From: Gemmatimonadota bacterium
Lineage (GTDB): Bacteria; Gemmatimonadota; Gemmatimonadetes; Longimicrobiales; Gaopeijiaceae
DNA length: 64,000 nt
Reading direction: 5' to 3'
NCBI GenBank assembly: GCA_028873595.1
Contig: JAPPOV010000001.1
Location: 1-64,000, forward strand
Under the pieces are notes generated by a model. It was not told the DNA's origin, ran no database searches, and saw nothing but the letters and a program-made list of their open reading frames with translations. The translations under genes were made by a program, and so were the position numbers. Numbering within the stretch: position 1 is the first letter of the stretch; every line of letters starts with the position of its first letter. Positions 16,156-25,859 of the stretch are shown here, piece by piece.

Positions 16156-18119
16156 GCCGTTTCCCAGCCGGTCACGTCCGTCCGCATCTATGGCGCCGCC
16201 GCGCGGTGCTGACGGCCTGGCTGCTGGGTGCTGTCGCTGTGACTGCACGTGCCGGACAGATTCAGATTGCCCAGGCGTCGACCTGGAAGCAGATCGCGGA
16301 CGGTCAGCATGAGGGTGCGGTCACGCTGCCCGCACCACGTGGCACGGTCCTCGCCGCAGGCGGGGTCCCGCTCTCGGTCACCCGAGAGCGAATCGAGGTC
16401 TACGTCGCGCCGCGCGAGGTGCAGGACGCCGAAGCGGTGAAGGAGCGGCTTGCCGGCGTGCTCGGTCTCAGCGGATCCAGGGCCGAACGACTTGTTTCGC
16501 GCGGCTCCGGCTGGAACCGCGTAGGGCTCTACTCCCTGGCCGTCCGGGACTCGCTGCTCAGGCTGCCCGGCGTTCACCTGACATCCCTGTATGAGCGCTA
16601 TTACCCGCATGGGGAGATTGCCCGCGGGGTGACCGGAGTGGTGATCGACGGGAAAGGTCTCGGGGGCATCGAACAACGGTACGAGGGCCATCTCAGCGGT
16701 GCACCCGGCTCTCAGGTCGTGGCCCGGGACAGTCGTGGCGCACCGATTCCCGGTCAGCGCATGACGGTCGACGAGCCGCGTGCCGGGGGAGAGGTCGTCC
16801 TGACGCTCGACATGGAGCTTCAGGAGATCGCTCAGTCAGCGCTGATGTCTGCGATCGACGAGCACCAGGCCATGGGCGGGGACATCCTCATCACCGATCC
16901 GCATTCGGGCGAGATCAGGGCACTGTTTTCGATCCGGGACGATAACATCGCTGCTCTGTCGGCGATTAACGCCCCGTTCGAACCGGGATCCACCCTGAAG
17001 GTGTTTACGGTCGCGGCCCTGCTCGACAATGGGCTCGCCGACCTGAACGACGTGATCGACATCGACAATGGCCGGTGGACCATCAACGGCCGCACGCTGA
17101 ACGACACACACGTCGAGGACGAGCACATCACGCTCCGCACGGCGCTCAGTGAATCCTCGAACGTCGGGATCGCCAAAGCCGCGCTGGCCCTGCCGGAAGG
17201 GCTTCAGTATCAGAACCTGAGAGACTTCGGCTTCGGTACGATGACGGGCATCGAGTTGCCGGGTGAGGTTGCGGGCTCACTCTATGCGCCGGATCGCTGG
17301 AGCCTTCAGTCCCCGCAGTCGCTCGCGATTGGATACGAGATGTCTGCGACCCCGCTCCAGATGGCGATGGCGTACGGCGCGATCGCGAATGGTGGCGTAC
17401 TCATGCGGCCCCGTCTGGTTCGAGAGATTCGGGATGCCAACGGAACGCTCGTCGAGCGCTTCGACCCTCAGGAGATCCGTCGAGTCGTCAAGCGTCGTAC
17501 CGCGGAGCAGCTCGGTCGGGCCCTGGTCGATGTCGTCGACAGCGGTACAGGTGGGGCCGCGGGTATCGGCGGCTATCAAGTGGCCGGGAAGAGCGGGACA
17601 GCTCGTTTCGCGACCAACGGTCGGTACGAGCGCGGTGCCTACTCGTCCTCGTTCGTTGGGTACTTCCCGGCCGACGATCCGCAGCTCGTGATCTTCGTGA
17701 AGCTCGATCGACCGAGCGGGAACTCCTACTACGGCGGAGCGGTCGCTGCCCCTGTGACGCGGGCCACCATGGAAGCGGCACTCGCCGCGAACGTGCTGAA
17801 TCTCGATAAGCTGGCAAACGCTCAGCAGCGCCCGGTCGTGGTCATTCCCTCGGATTCTTACACGGCGTACGCCACTGCCGACATCAGCATTCCTTTGCCG
17901 CCGGTCTCTCCCGCCGGCGAGGACGAGAGCACTGGTGTGGCTGTTCCGGACGTGTCGGGGCTTCCTGCTCGATCTGCTGTTCGAGAACTGCACAAGCACG
18001 GACTCCGCGTCGCAGATGTCGGAGCGGGCTCCGTTCTACGTACGTATCCGGCAGCGGGCTCCGTTGTCCAGCGAGGCGGCGTGGTACGGCTGCGGTATCG
18101 AGGGCAAGACGATGAGTGA
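16152..18119 (+). CDS. ftsI: FtsI/PBP3, septal peptidoglycan transpeptidase with a C-terminal PASTA domain
   Basis: This class B penicillin-binding protein of 655 residues cross-links septal peptidoglycan with FtsW. An N-terminal membrane anchor (about 18-35) is followed by the dimerisation domain and the transpeptidase domain. The active-site SxxK is Ser280-Thr-Leu-Lys283, SSN appears in SESSNVG, and the KTG-type motif is KSGT. After about residue 590 comes a PASTA domain (VPDVSGLPARSAVRELHKHG...). PASTA on FtsI is common in Gram-positives and some deep-branching phyla but not in Proteobacteria. The start is TTG, overlapping the ftsL stop as TTGA. The 3' end overlaps murE by 8 bases. Confidence 0.95.
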   Translation: MSRFPAGHVRPHLWRRRAVLTAWLLGAVAVTARAGQIQIAQASTWKQIADGQHEGAVTLPAPRGTVLAAGGVPLSVTRERIEVYVAPREVQDAEAVKERLAGVLGLSGSRAERLVSRGSGWNRVGLYSLAVRDSLLRLPGVHLTSLYERYYPHGEIARGVTGVVIDGKGLGGIEQRYEGHLSGAPGSQVVARDSRGAPIPGQRMTVDEPRAGGEVVLTLDMELQEIAQSALMSAIDEHQAMGGDILITDPHSGEIRALFSIRDDNIAALSAINAPFEPGSTLKVFTVAALLDNGLADLNDVIDIDNGRWTINGRTLNDTHVEDEHITLRTALSESSNVGIAKAALALPEGLQYQNLRDFGFGTMTGIELPGEVAGSLYAPDRWSLQSPQSLAIGYEMSATPLQMAMAYGAIANGGVLMRPRLVREIRDANGTLVERFDPQEIRRVVKRRTAEQLGRALVDVVDSGTGGAAGIGGYQVAGKSGTARFATNGRYERGAYSSSFVGYFPADDPQLVIFVKLDRPSGNSYYGGAVAAPVTRATMEAALAANVLNLDKLANAQQRPVVVIPSDSYTAYATADISIPLPPVSPAGEDESTGVAVPDVSGLPARSAVRELHKHGLRVADVGAGSVLRTYPAAGSVVQRGGVVRLRYRGQDDE

Positions 18120-19587
18120 CGTGAGCACAGCGCTGCGCGCGGTGGAAGACGTCCTCCGGACTGCCAACCTCCTGACCGAGGTACGCGGGTCGGAGGACAT
18201 CTTCGTCCGGGGGGTTTCGCAGGACTCTCGCACCGTTGCTGCTGACGATCTCTTTCTCGCCTGGACGGGCGTGGACTCGGATGCCCACGACTACGTCTCG
18301 AACGCCGTAGCAGATGGTGCGATCGCAGCGGTCGTCGAGCGACCGGTGGACGTCGACGTGCCGCAGCTGGTGGTACGGGATGGCCGGCGTGCGGCCGCGA
18401 TCGCAGCGGATGTCGTCCTGGGCTCTCCCAGTGCAGAGATGACGTTGGTCGGCATCACTGGCACGAACGGAAAGACGACGACATCTCAGCTCGTGCAGCA
18501 TCTCGTGGCGTCGGAGCGGAAGGCGGCGGTCATCGGTACACTCGGGCTGCTGCAGGTGGATGGTGTCCGCCCTGGCACCGAAGGCCTGACGACGCCAGGT
18601 CCCGTGCTGTTGACGCAGTGGCTCCGCGAGCTGGCCGACGCGCAGTACGAGGTGGTCATCGTCGAGGCTTCGTCTCATGCGCTCGCGCAGCACCGCCTGG
18701 ATGGAGTCGCGTTCGACGTGGCCGTCTTTACCAACCTTTCTCAGGACCACCTCGACTACCACGGTGGAATGGCTGCGTACCGGGCGGCCAAGCTGGGCCT
18801 CATCGACCTGGTGTCCGGTGAGGGGACACTCGTCGTGAACGCGGACGACGAAGCGTGGGAGGGGCTCGAGACGGGCGGGCGCCGTGTCGTGACGTACTCG
18901 ACCAACGGTCCCGCGGACGTGTGGGCCCGAGAGATCGTCCTCGATCCGTCGGGCAGTCGCTTCATCCTGGCCGTGTCCGCCGACGAGTTTGAGGTCCATC
19001 TGCCGCTGGTCGGCGGATACAACGTCGAGAACGCTCTCGCTGCCGCTGCGGCCGCCATCGCTGTTGGCGTGAGTCCCGCTCTGGCCGCGGAGCGTCTGGC
19101 GAGGGCTCCGCAGGTGGCGGGGCGCCTGGAGACGGTCGTACGTGAGCCGTTCCATGTCCTGATCGACTTCGCCCATACGCCGGCGGCACTATCGGGTGCA
19201 CTCGGTGCCTTACGGCCTCTGACCGATGGGCGGCTCATCGTGCTCTTCGGAGCGGGGGGCGACCGCGATCGGACGAAACGCAAACCCATGGCCGAGGCCG
19301 TCGCTCGCGTCGCCGACGTCGCTGTCCTGACGTCCGACAACCCGCGTACCGAGGATCCCGACGCGATCATCGACGATCTCGCGGAAGGGGTGGGCGAAAT
19401 GGAGTTCGTGCGGATGACGGACCGGCGAGCCGCCATCCGCGCGGCTCTCGAGGTCGCCCGTCCCGGAGACACCGTGGTCCTGGCCGGAAAGGGGCACGAA
19501 CGCTATCAGGTCATCGGAACCGAGAAGCAGCCGTTCGACGAGGCAGCGATCGCCCGTGATGCGCTCCGCGAGCTGGGGGTTCTTTGA
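18112..19587 (+). CDS. murE: MurE, UDP-MurNAc-L-Ala-D-Glu:meso-diaminopimelate ligase
   Basis: MurE adds the third amino acid to the peptidoglycan stem peptide. The 491-residue ligase has the N-terminal GVSQDSRTVAADDLFLA domain, the ATP loop GITGTNGKTTTSQL, and VEASSHALAQHRLDGV. The C-terminal DNPRTEDP motif indicates meso-diaminopimelate rather than lysine. That marks the wall as the A1-gamma type usual for didermic bacteria. ATG 18112 overlaps ftsI by 8 bases; GTG 18121 is a possible alternative. It joins murF by a 1-base overlap. Confidence 0.96.
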   Translation: MSDVSTALRAVEDVLRTANLLTEVRGSEDIFVRGVSQDSRTVAADDLFLAWTGVDSDAHDYVSNAVADGAIAAVVERPVDVDVPQLVVRDGRRAAAIAADVVLGSPSAEMTLVGITGTNGKTTTSQLVQHLVASERKAAVIGTLGLLQVDGVRPGTEGLTTPGPVLLTQWLRELADAQYEVVIVEASSHALAQHRLDGVAFDVAVFTNLSQDHLDYHGGMAAYRAAKLGLIDLVSGEGTLVVNADDEAWEGLETGGRRVVTYSTNGPADVWAREIVLDPSGSRFILAVSADEFEVHLPLVGGYNVENALAAAAAAIAVGVSPALAAERLARAPQVAGRLETVVREPFHVLIDFAHTPAALSGALGALRPLTDGRLIVLFGAGGDRDRTKRKPMAEAVARVADVAVLTSDNPRTEDPDAIIDDLAEGVGEMEFVRMTDRRAAIRAALEVARPGDTVVLAGKGHERYQVIGTEKQPFDEAAIARDALRELGVL

Positions 19588-20978
19588 TGACCTTCGCGTG
19601 GAGTGACGTTTCGGTGCGGCAGGCTCTGGGGATGCGGACCGACCTGGCACAGGCCGAGGTCGAGTACGTGGGTGTCTCGACCGATTCGCGGAGCGTGTCC
19701 GAGGGTGACCTCTATGTGGCACTCGTCGGCGAGCATTTCGACGGGCACGACTTTGTGGCGGATGCCTTTTCGAAGGGCGCGGTCGGTGCGGTCGTGTCAC
19801 GGCCGGCAGCTGGAGACCCCGCCGGACGCCTCTACCCGGTCGACGACACGCTCGTCGCCCTGGGGCGACTGGCGGCGTGGCGGCGCAAGAAACTCGATGC
19901 TCCCGTCGTGGCGATCACGGGCTCGTCCGGGAAAACGACAACCAAGGAAATGACGGCGGCTGCGCTGGGCCAGACGTACCGAGTGCATGCCACATCCGGC
20001 AATCTGAACAACCGGATCGGTATGCCGCTCACTCTCCTGGCGACACCGCAGGACGTCGAGGCTGTCGTGCTCGAACTCGGTACGAATGAGCCGGGTGAGA
20101 TCAAGGCACTCGTGCACGTGGCCCGGCCTGACGTCGCGGTCATCACGACCGTTGGAGAGAGCCATCTCGAAAAGCTCGGCTCTCTCGACGGCGTCCTCTC
20201 CGAGAAGCTCGACATACTGCGCGGTATGGTTCAGGGCGGTCAGTGCATCGTCGGTGACGAGCCGCCAGTCCTCCAGGAGCGCGCCAACGCGATCTGCTCT
20301 TCGGTCAAGGTGGTTGGCTGGAGCGAGCGCGCGGATGCAGATGCCCGGCCTGGCAATGCGGACGTCGACGTCTTCGGTCGCTACAGCTTTGACTGGCACG
20401 GGCAGCGCGTCACGGCTCCAATGGCCGGGCGCCATGCGGTTTCGAATGCCCTGCTCGCGCTTACGATCGCGGATCATCTGGGTGTGCCCGCGCGGGATGC
20501 CGTCCGCGGTCTCGGCTCTGCCCGGATGGGCTCGATGCGTGGCGAGTTTCAGCGCATCGGCGACCTCACTCTGATCGTGGACTGTTATAACGCGAATCCG
20601 CAGAGTGTGCGGGCTTCGCTCGATGTCCTGGAGGACCAGGCCGTCACGGGACGAAAGGTTGCCGTTCTGGGATCAATGCTCGAACTCGGTGACGCGACGT
20701 CGGCTCTTCACGCCGAGATTCTGGTCGACGCTGTCTCCCGTGATATCGACCTGATCGTGGCCACGGGCGCTTTCGCAGATGCCGCGAGGTGCGCCGGTCT
20801 CCGAGATGAGCGTGTCATCACCGGCGACGACTGGCAGTCGGCGTACCCGACGCTGCTCGAGCGACTCGAGGGCGGGGAGGTCATCCTGCTCAAGGCGTCT
20901 CGGGGGATCGCGCTGGAAAAGATGCTCCCATGTCTGGAGGCGGACTTCGGCTCGCCCGTCGAACCGGTCGAGGCCTGA
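19587..20978 (+). CDS. murF: MurF, UDP-MurNAc-tripeptide:D-Ala-D-Ala ligase
   Basis: MurF completes the UDP-MurNAc-pentapeptide by adding D-Ala-D-Ala. The 463-residue protein has the N-terminal VSTDSRSVSEGDLYVAL domain, the ATP loop AITGSSGKTTTKEM, NLNNRIGMPLTLL, ELGTNEPGEI, and VDCYNANPQSVRASLD near the C-terminus, all typical of MurF. The start is ATG 19587, overlapping the murE TGA by one base. Its dipeptide substrate needs Ddl, which is not in this cluster. Confidence 0.95.
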   Translation: MTFAWSDVSVRQALGMRTDLAQAEVEYVGVSTDSRSVSEGDLYVALVGEHFDGHDFVADAFSKGAVGAVVSRPAAGDPAGRLYPVDDTLVALGRLAAWRRKKLDAPVVAITGSSGKTTTKEMTAAALGQTYRVHATSGNLNNRIGMPLTLLATPQDVEAVVLELGTNEPGEIKALVHVARPDVAVITTVGESHLEKLGSLDGVLSEKLDILRGMVQGGQCIVGDEPPVLQERANAICSSVKVVGWSERADADARPGNADVDVFGRYSFDWHGQRVTAPMAGRHAVSNALLALTIADHLGVPARDAVRGLGSARMGSMRGEFQRIGDLTLIVDCYNANPQSVRASLDVLEDQAVTGRKVAVLGSMLELGDATSALHAEILVDAVSRDIDLIVATGAFADAARCAGLRDERVITGDDWQSAYPTLLERLEGGEVILLKASRGIALEKMLPCLEADFGSPVEPVEA

Positions 20979-22084
20979 TGCTCGCTCATCTGCTTCCCCG
21001 TCTCTCGGACGTCTTCGGCCCGTTCAACGTCTTTGTCTATATCTCATTTCGTACGGCCGGCGCAGTCGTGACATCGCTGGTCATCGCGTTTGCGCTCGGT
21101 CCGGCGGTGATCCGCCGCCTGCGCCTCGCGAAGGTCGGGCAGGTCGTACGCGACGTAGGTCCGGAGTCACACCTCGTGAAGTCCGGTACGCCGACCATGG
21201 GCGGGATCATCATCATCCTGGCCACCACCGTATCGACGCTCCTGTGGGCGCGCCTCGACAACCCGTACACGCTCGTGGCTCTCGTATCCCTCCTGTGGAT
21301 GGGCGCGATCGGCTTTCTGGACGACTACTTGAAGGTCGTTCAGGGGAAGACCCGGGGTCTCGTAGCCCGGTACAAGATGATCGGGCAGTGGACATTCGGG
21401 CTCGCTCTCGGTGCATTCCTGATCTGGAATCCGATCTCGGATCACCCGACCACGTGGACGAGTGTGCCGTTCTTCGCGAACGTCGCTGCTGTCTTTCCCG
21501 TGCCGGTCTTCGTGATCTTCACCGGGATCGTCGTCTCGGGTTCGTCGAATGCGGTGAACCTGACCGATGGTCTCGATGGACTGGCCGCCGGCCTGACCGC
21601 CATCGCTGCGGCGACGCTGGGCATCTTTGCGTACATCGCAGGCCGCGTCGACACGTCTCACTACCTCGGCTTCTTCTACCTGCCTGGTGCAGGAGAGCTG
21701 ACGATCTTTGCCCTCGCGCTCGCAGGCGGCGCACTGGGTTTTCTCTGGTTCAATGCGCACCCGGCGGACGTCTTCATGGGCGACACCGGGTCGTTGGCTC
21801 TCGGGGGCGCGCTCGGCGTCATGGCGATCCTCCTGAAGGCCGAATTCCTCCTCGTGATCGTCGGTGGCGTGTTCGTGCTCGAGACGCTGTCGGTGATCGT
21901 GCAAAAGGGGTGGTTCAAGTACACGAAGCGGCGGTTCGGGCAGGGGCGACGCGTCTTCAGGATGGCCCCCGTACACCACCATTTCGAGAAGCTCGGCTGG
22001 TCCGAAGCCACGGTCGTCATCCGCTTCTGGATTGTCGGCGTTCTGTTCGCGATGGTCGCGTTCAGCACGTTGAAAATTCGGTGA
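20978..22084 (+). CDS. mraY: MraY, phospho-MurNAc-pentapeptide transferase
   Basis: MraY transfers phospho-MurNAc-pentapeptide from UDP to undecaprenyl phosphate to form lipid I in the inner membrane. The 368-residue multipass protein contains GTPTMGGIIII, IGFLDDYLKV with the catalytic Asp pair, NAVNLTDGLDGLA, FMGDTGSLALGG and PVHHHFEKLGWSE, all diagnostic. ATG 20978 overlaps the murF stop by one base. The next gene, murD, starts after a 40-base gap with its own strong ribosome-binding site. Confidence 0.97.
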   Translation: MLAHLLPRLSDVFGPFNVFVYISFRTAGAVVTSLVIAFALGPAVIRRLRLAKVGQVVRDVGPESHLVKSGTPTMGGIIIILATTVSTLLWARLDNPYTLVALVSLLWMGAIGFLDDYLKVVQGKTRGLVARYKMIGQWTFGLALGAFLIWNPISDHPTTWTSVPFFANVAAVFPVPVFVIFTGIVVSGSSNAVNLTDGLDGLAAGLTAIAAATLGIFAYIAGRVDTSHYLGFFYLPGAGELTIFALALAGGALGFLWFNAHPADVFMGDTGSLALGGALGVMAILLKAEFLLVIVGGVFVLETLSVIVQKGWFKYTKRRFGQGRRVFRMAPVHHHFEKLGWSEATVVIRFWIVGVLFAMVAFSTLKIR

Positions 22085-22124
22085 GCGTGTATGCTGCGGT
22101 CGTGCGGTTCGGAGGTGCGTTTTG

Positions 22125-23534
22125 ATGGACCTGTCTGGACTGAATGTGGCTGTCATCGGCCTCGGTGCGAGCGGAATCGCCGCCGCACGACTGGCCGCTG
22201 AAAAGGGAGGAGACGTCTATGTCTCGGATTCGCGCACGGATGATGCAGTTGCAGCTCGTGGAGCCGACCTCGGAGATGGAATCGAGGTCGAGTTGGGACG
22301 ACACGACCTCGAACGAATGGTCGATGCCGACCTCGTCGTCGCCAGCCCCGGTATCCCGCCGGACGCTCCTGTGCTCCGAAGGCTTGGGGACCGGGGAGTT
22401 CGATGGATCTCCGAACCCGAACTCGCCTCACGGTTCTTCGATGGTGCACTGATCGCCATCACCGGAACCAATGGTAAGACCACGACGACGTTACTGGTGA
22501 ACCATCTGCTTCACGCATCGGGGATTCGTTCCGCCGCGGGTGGGAACGTCGGGGGAGGGCTCGCCCCTGCCGCGTCCGATCTCGCGCGTCTGGACGATGC
22601 TCCGGACTGGATCGTGCTCGAGATGAGTTCGTTCCAGCTCGCGGGCGTGGACACGTTTCGGCCGGACATCGGTGTCGTGACGAACCTCTCGCCGGACCAC
22701 CTCGACCGATACGACACGGTCGACGCGTATTATGGCGACAAGGCCAGGCTCTTCGACAACGCTGATACGGAAAGCCTCTGGGTGCTGCCGTCATCTGACA
22801 ACGAAGTCCAGCGCCTCTGCGGTGACGCGCCGGGTCGCCGGTACTACTTCGGCGATGGCCCGGACAGCAGCGCGTTCCTGGCGGAAGACGAGCTTACGCT
22901 GCGTGTCGAGGGTGAGATCGAGCCGCTACTCCCGCGCGCCGATCTCCCTCTTCTCGGTGCACACAACGTGGAGAACGCGTTGGCCGCCGCTCTGGTGGCT
23001 CGCCTGGCGGGCGCCGGCACCGGTGGCCTGAGTGCCGGTCTCGGGTCTGCGCGTGCGCTTCCGCACCGATTGGAGCCGGTCGCCGATCATGAGGGAGTCG
23101 TCTGGATCAACGACTCCAAGGCTACCAACGTCGCTGCGACCAGAAGCGCGTTGACCAGTCTGAACCGTCCCGTCGTCCTCCTCCTCGGCGGGAAAGACAA
23201 AGGTGAAGACTTCGGTCAGCTTGCTGAGGCGGTGCGCGAATCTGCGCGTATGGTGATCGGGTATGGGGATGCCGGGCCACGTGCGATCGAGGAGTTGAGT
23301 GCGGCCCTGGGGGATGACGCCGGTACCCAGTCGGATGAAGCAGGCCCCGGTGGGCGCACTCCGGTGCTTCATCGGGTCGATGGCTCTATGGAGACCGTGG
23401 TCGCCCGCGCCCACGTCGGGGCTCGGGCAGGTGACGCGGTTCTCCTGTCACCCGCCTGCTCGAGCTTCGACATGTACGAGAGCTACGAGCACCGGGGCCG
23501 GCACTTCACGCGACTTGCGAGGGCTGTCGCATGA
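22125..23534 (+). CDS. murD: MurD, UDP-MurNAc-L-Ala:D-glutamate ligase
   Basis: MurD adds D-glutamate to UDP-MurNAc-L-alanine. The 469-residue protein has an N-terminal dinucleotide-like fold (VAVIGLGASGIAAARL), the ATP loop AITGTNGKTTTTLLVNH, SSFQLAGVDTF, LSPDHLDRY, NDSKATNVAAT and LLLGGKDKGEDF. ATG 22125 follows GGAGGT (22111-22116) at good spacing; the TTG three bases upstream is unlikely. The last four bases overlap ftsW (ATGA). Confidence 0.96.
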   Translation: MDLSGLNVAVIGLGASGIAAARLAAEKGGDVYVSDSRTDDAVAARGADLGDGIEVELGRHDLERMVDADLVVASPGIPPDAPVLRRLGDRGVRWISEPELASRFFDGALIAITGTNGKTTTTLLVNHLLHASGIRSAAGGNVGGGLAPAASDLARLDDAPDWIVLEMSSFQLAGVDTFRPDIGVVTNLSPDHLDRYDTVDAYYGDKARLFDNADTESLWVLPSSDNEVQRLCGDAPGRRYYFGDGPDSSAFLAEDELTLRVEGEIEPLLPRADLPLLGAHNVENALAAALVARLAGAGTGGLSAGLGSARALPHRLEPVADHEGVVWINDSKATNVAATRSALTSLNRPVVLLLGGKDKGEDFGQLAEAVRESARMVIGYGDAGPRAIEELSAALGDDAGTQSDEAGPGGRTPVLHRVDGSMETVVARAHVGARAGDAVLLSPACSSFDMYESYEHRGRHFTRLARAVA

Positions 23535-24709
23535 GGATGGCACGGCCCATGGATATCGCGCCGGCTGGCCCGGCTCGTCTGCCGGAGTCGGGGCTGGGGC
23601 GAGGATGGGAAGGCGCCGCCGTCATGGGCCTCACGCTCCTCGTTCTCTCCTTCGGCCTCGTGACGCTCTACAGTGCGTCGTCGGTCTTCGCGCTCAGCCA
23701 GGGCATGCCCGACACGTTCTACGTGGTGCGCCAGGGGGCGGGGGCAGTGGTGGGCCTGGCTCTACTCGGCTTCTGCGCCTGGATGCCGTACCGCTACTGG
23801 GCGCTGCTCGCCTGGCCGCTTGTCGCGGCCAGCGTGGTCATGTTGACCCTGTGCGTTCTTCCGTGGACGTACGGTATTGCTCCGGAAATCAACGGAGCTC
23901 GAAGGTGGCTGCGCGTCGGCGTCACGATCCAGCCATCCGAGATCGCCAAGGTGGCGATCATCGTATGGTCGTCTGCGATGGCCGTACGGAAGGCTCCTCA
24001 GTTCAAGTCGCTTCGGCGGGGATTGGGGCCGTTTCTCGCTGTGTGGGGTCTGGTGATCGGCCTCGTCACGATGGGCCCCGACCTGTCGACCGCTCTGGTG
24101 GTGGCCACACTCGGGTTCGTCATCGTCTTCTCGGCCGGGGCACGGATCGCCCACTTCGTCTTCCTGGGTGCCCTCGTCACGCCGGCACTGTTCATGCTGC
24201 TTCGGGCCCCGTATCGGTGGGAGCGCATCAAGGTGTTCGGTGGACAGCTGACTGACCCAGCGGGTGCCGGATATCAGGTAAAGCAGTCGCTGATCGGCAT
24301 CGGCTCCGGGGGGCTCTACGGAGTCGGTTTCGGAGAGGGGCAGCAGAAGCATGGTTTCCTACCCGAGGCACACAACGACTTCATCTTCGCGATGATCGGT
24401 GAAGAGTGGGGATTCTTCGGAATTCTTCTGGTCGTGGGAGTGTACTCGGCACTTGTTCTGATCGGTTTAAGTATTGCGAGACGGTCTAATTGCCTGTTAG
24501 GCGGGCTGGTCGAGCTCGGGTGAACGCGCCTCTTGGAAGGACAGGCGAGGCTCCACATGGCGGTGGGACTTGCGCTTGCCCCCGCGACCGGACTCGCGCT
24601 GCCGCTCATCTCCTACGGTCGTTCGAACCTGATCGTGACGCTGATCACGCTCGGGATCCTGATTTCGGTTGCGCGCGCGGCACCAGGTGGGAAGGCAGCC
24701 CGTGTCTGA
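23531..24709 (+). pseudogene. ftsW: FtsW lipid II polymerase interrupted by an in-frame TGA
   Basis: FtsW is the SEDS glycosyltransferase that polymerises septal glycan strands with FtsI. Codons 1-330 encode a normal N-terminal part (TLYSASS, GARRWLRVG, QPSEIAK, GPDLST, LPEAHNDFIFAMIGEEWG), including the conserved Asp of the PEAHxDF loop. Codon 331 (24521-24523) is TGA. The same frame then continues without a shift through MAVGLALAPATGLALPLISYGRSN to a second TGA at 24709, which overlaps murG by 8 bases as expected. Alignment by eye to known FtsW places TGA where Ile or Val is usual. Codons 24464-24502 just before it are unusually AT-rich. Either the sequence holds an error or the last helices are truly cut off. 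An internal ATG at 24557 could restart translation. Confidence 0.85.
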
Positions 24710-25859
24710 GTTGAGTCGGGCTCCGGGGCCGATGGTGGTCCTGTCGGGTGGAGGAACGGGCGGCCATCTCTACCCGGCGCTCGCGATTGCCGATGCACTT
24801 CGGGAAGTTCGTCCCGACATCCATGTCGTTTTCGTGGGCGCGAGGAGGGGCATCGAAGCGCGCGTGTTGCCCGAACGCTCGGAAGACCACGTCCTCCTGC
24901 CCGTCCATGGAATCGATCGCAGCAGCCCGATCAGCCTGATTCGCGCGCTCGGGGGTCTCTTCCTGGGGCTTGCGCGGATCGTTGCGCTGTTTCGGCGGAC
25001 CCGACCCTCGGTCGTGATCGTGACAGGTGGGTATGCGGGTGCTGCCGCAGGGATCGCGGCAGGCCTGATGGGAATCCCGCTGGTCTTGCAGGAGCAGAAC
25101 TCGGTGCCGGGCGCCGTGACAAAGTTGCTCACGCGCTTCGCGACCCGTGTGCACGTCGCGTATCCCGAGGCGATCAGCCGCCTGCCGGTCGGTGCCGAGA
25201 GCTGCGTCGTGAGTGGTAACCCCGTGCGTTCCCGGTCCGGCATGGGTCGATCCGAGGCCCGTGCTGCGTTCGGCGTGCCGGAGGATGTTACGCTCACGTT
25301 CGTTACAGGGGGAAGTCAGGGCTCTCTCGCGCTCAACGAAGGACTGACGGCCTATGTGACCCAGGTGGTGCGGGGCGAGATCGAACGGCCCGTGATGCTG
25401 CACGTGCTCTGGTCTACCGGGCGCAAGCACTTTCCCGGTGTACGCGACGCGCTCGACGCGGTCGGTTCACCCGAGTGGGTCCACGCACTCCCGTACATCG
25501 AAGACATGCCCGGTGCGCTCGCTGCGTCCGATCTGGCGGTTTGTCGCGCCGGGGCGATGACTACGGCCGAGATGATGAACCAGGGACTCCCGGCGGTGCT
25601 CGTGCCCCTGCCGACCGCGGCGGAAGACCATCAGACGCAGAACGCGCGCGCACTCGAACAAGCGGGCGCTGTACGCGTTGTTCCTCAGGACGACTTCTCT
25701 CCCGCCAGGCTTGCTGCGGAGATCGCGTTGATGACCCGTGACGCCGAGGTGCTTCACGGCATGAGCGCACGGGCTGCCGAGCGGGCGCATCCGCGTGCAA
25801 CGGAAGAGATTGCGGCCGACCTCGCCGCCATGTTGCCTCCGATGGGGAGGGCTGCATGA
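24702..25859 (+). CDS. murG: MurG, UDP-GlcNAc:lipid I N-acetylglucosaminyltransferase
   Basis: MurG adds GlcNAc to lipid I to make lipid II on the cytoplasmic face of the membrane. The 385-residue protein has the glycine-rich LSGGGTGGHLYPALAIA loop, LQEQNSVPGAVTKLL, VTGGSQGSLALNE, and the donor-site CRAGAMTTAEMMNQGLPAVLVPLP. GTG 24702 overlaps the ftsW end by 8 bases; ATG 24732 would cut ten residues and is an alternative. It overlaps murC by 4 bases. Confidence 0.96.
   Translation: MSELSRAPGPMVVLSGGGTGGHLYPALAIADALREVRPDIHVVFVGARRGIEARVLPERSEDHVLLPVHGIDRSSPISLIRALGGLFLGLARIVALFRRTRPSVVIVTGGYAGAAAGIAAGLMGIPLVLQEQNSVPGAVTKLLTRFATRVHVAYPEAISRLPVGAESCVVSGNPVRSRSGMGRSEARAAFGVPEDVTLTFVTGGSQGSLALNEGLTAYVTQVVRGEIERPVMLHVLWSTGRKHFPGVRDALDAVGSPEWVHALPYIEDMPGALAASDLAVCRAGAMTTAEMMNQGLPAVLVPLPTAAEDHQTQNARALEQAGAVRVVPQDDFSPARLAAEIALMTRDAEVLHGMSARAAERAHPRATEEIAADLAAMLPPMGRAA

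Noticed and set aside
20779-22125. Plus-strand 448-codon frame across mraY
   Set aside because: The protein is arginine-rich with no family motif, while mraY in another frame shows all its motifs.
24521-24523. TGA in ftsW as a recoded Trp or selenocysteine codon
   Set aside because: TGA ends most genes here, so code reassignment is excluded. FtsW has no known Sec site, and no SECIS-like hairpin was evident just after it.
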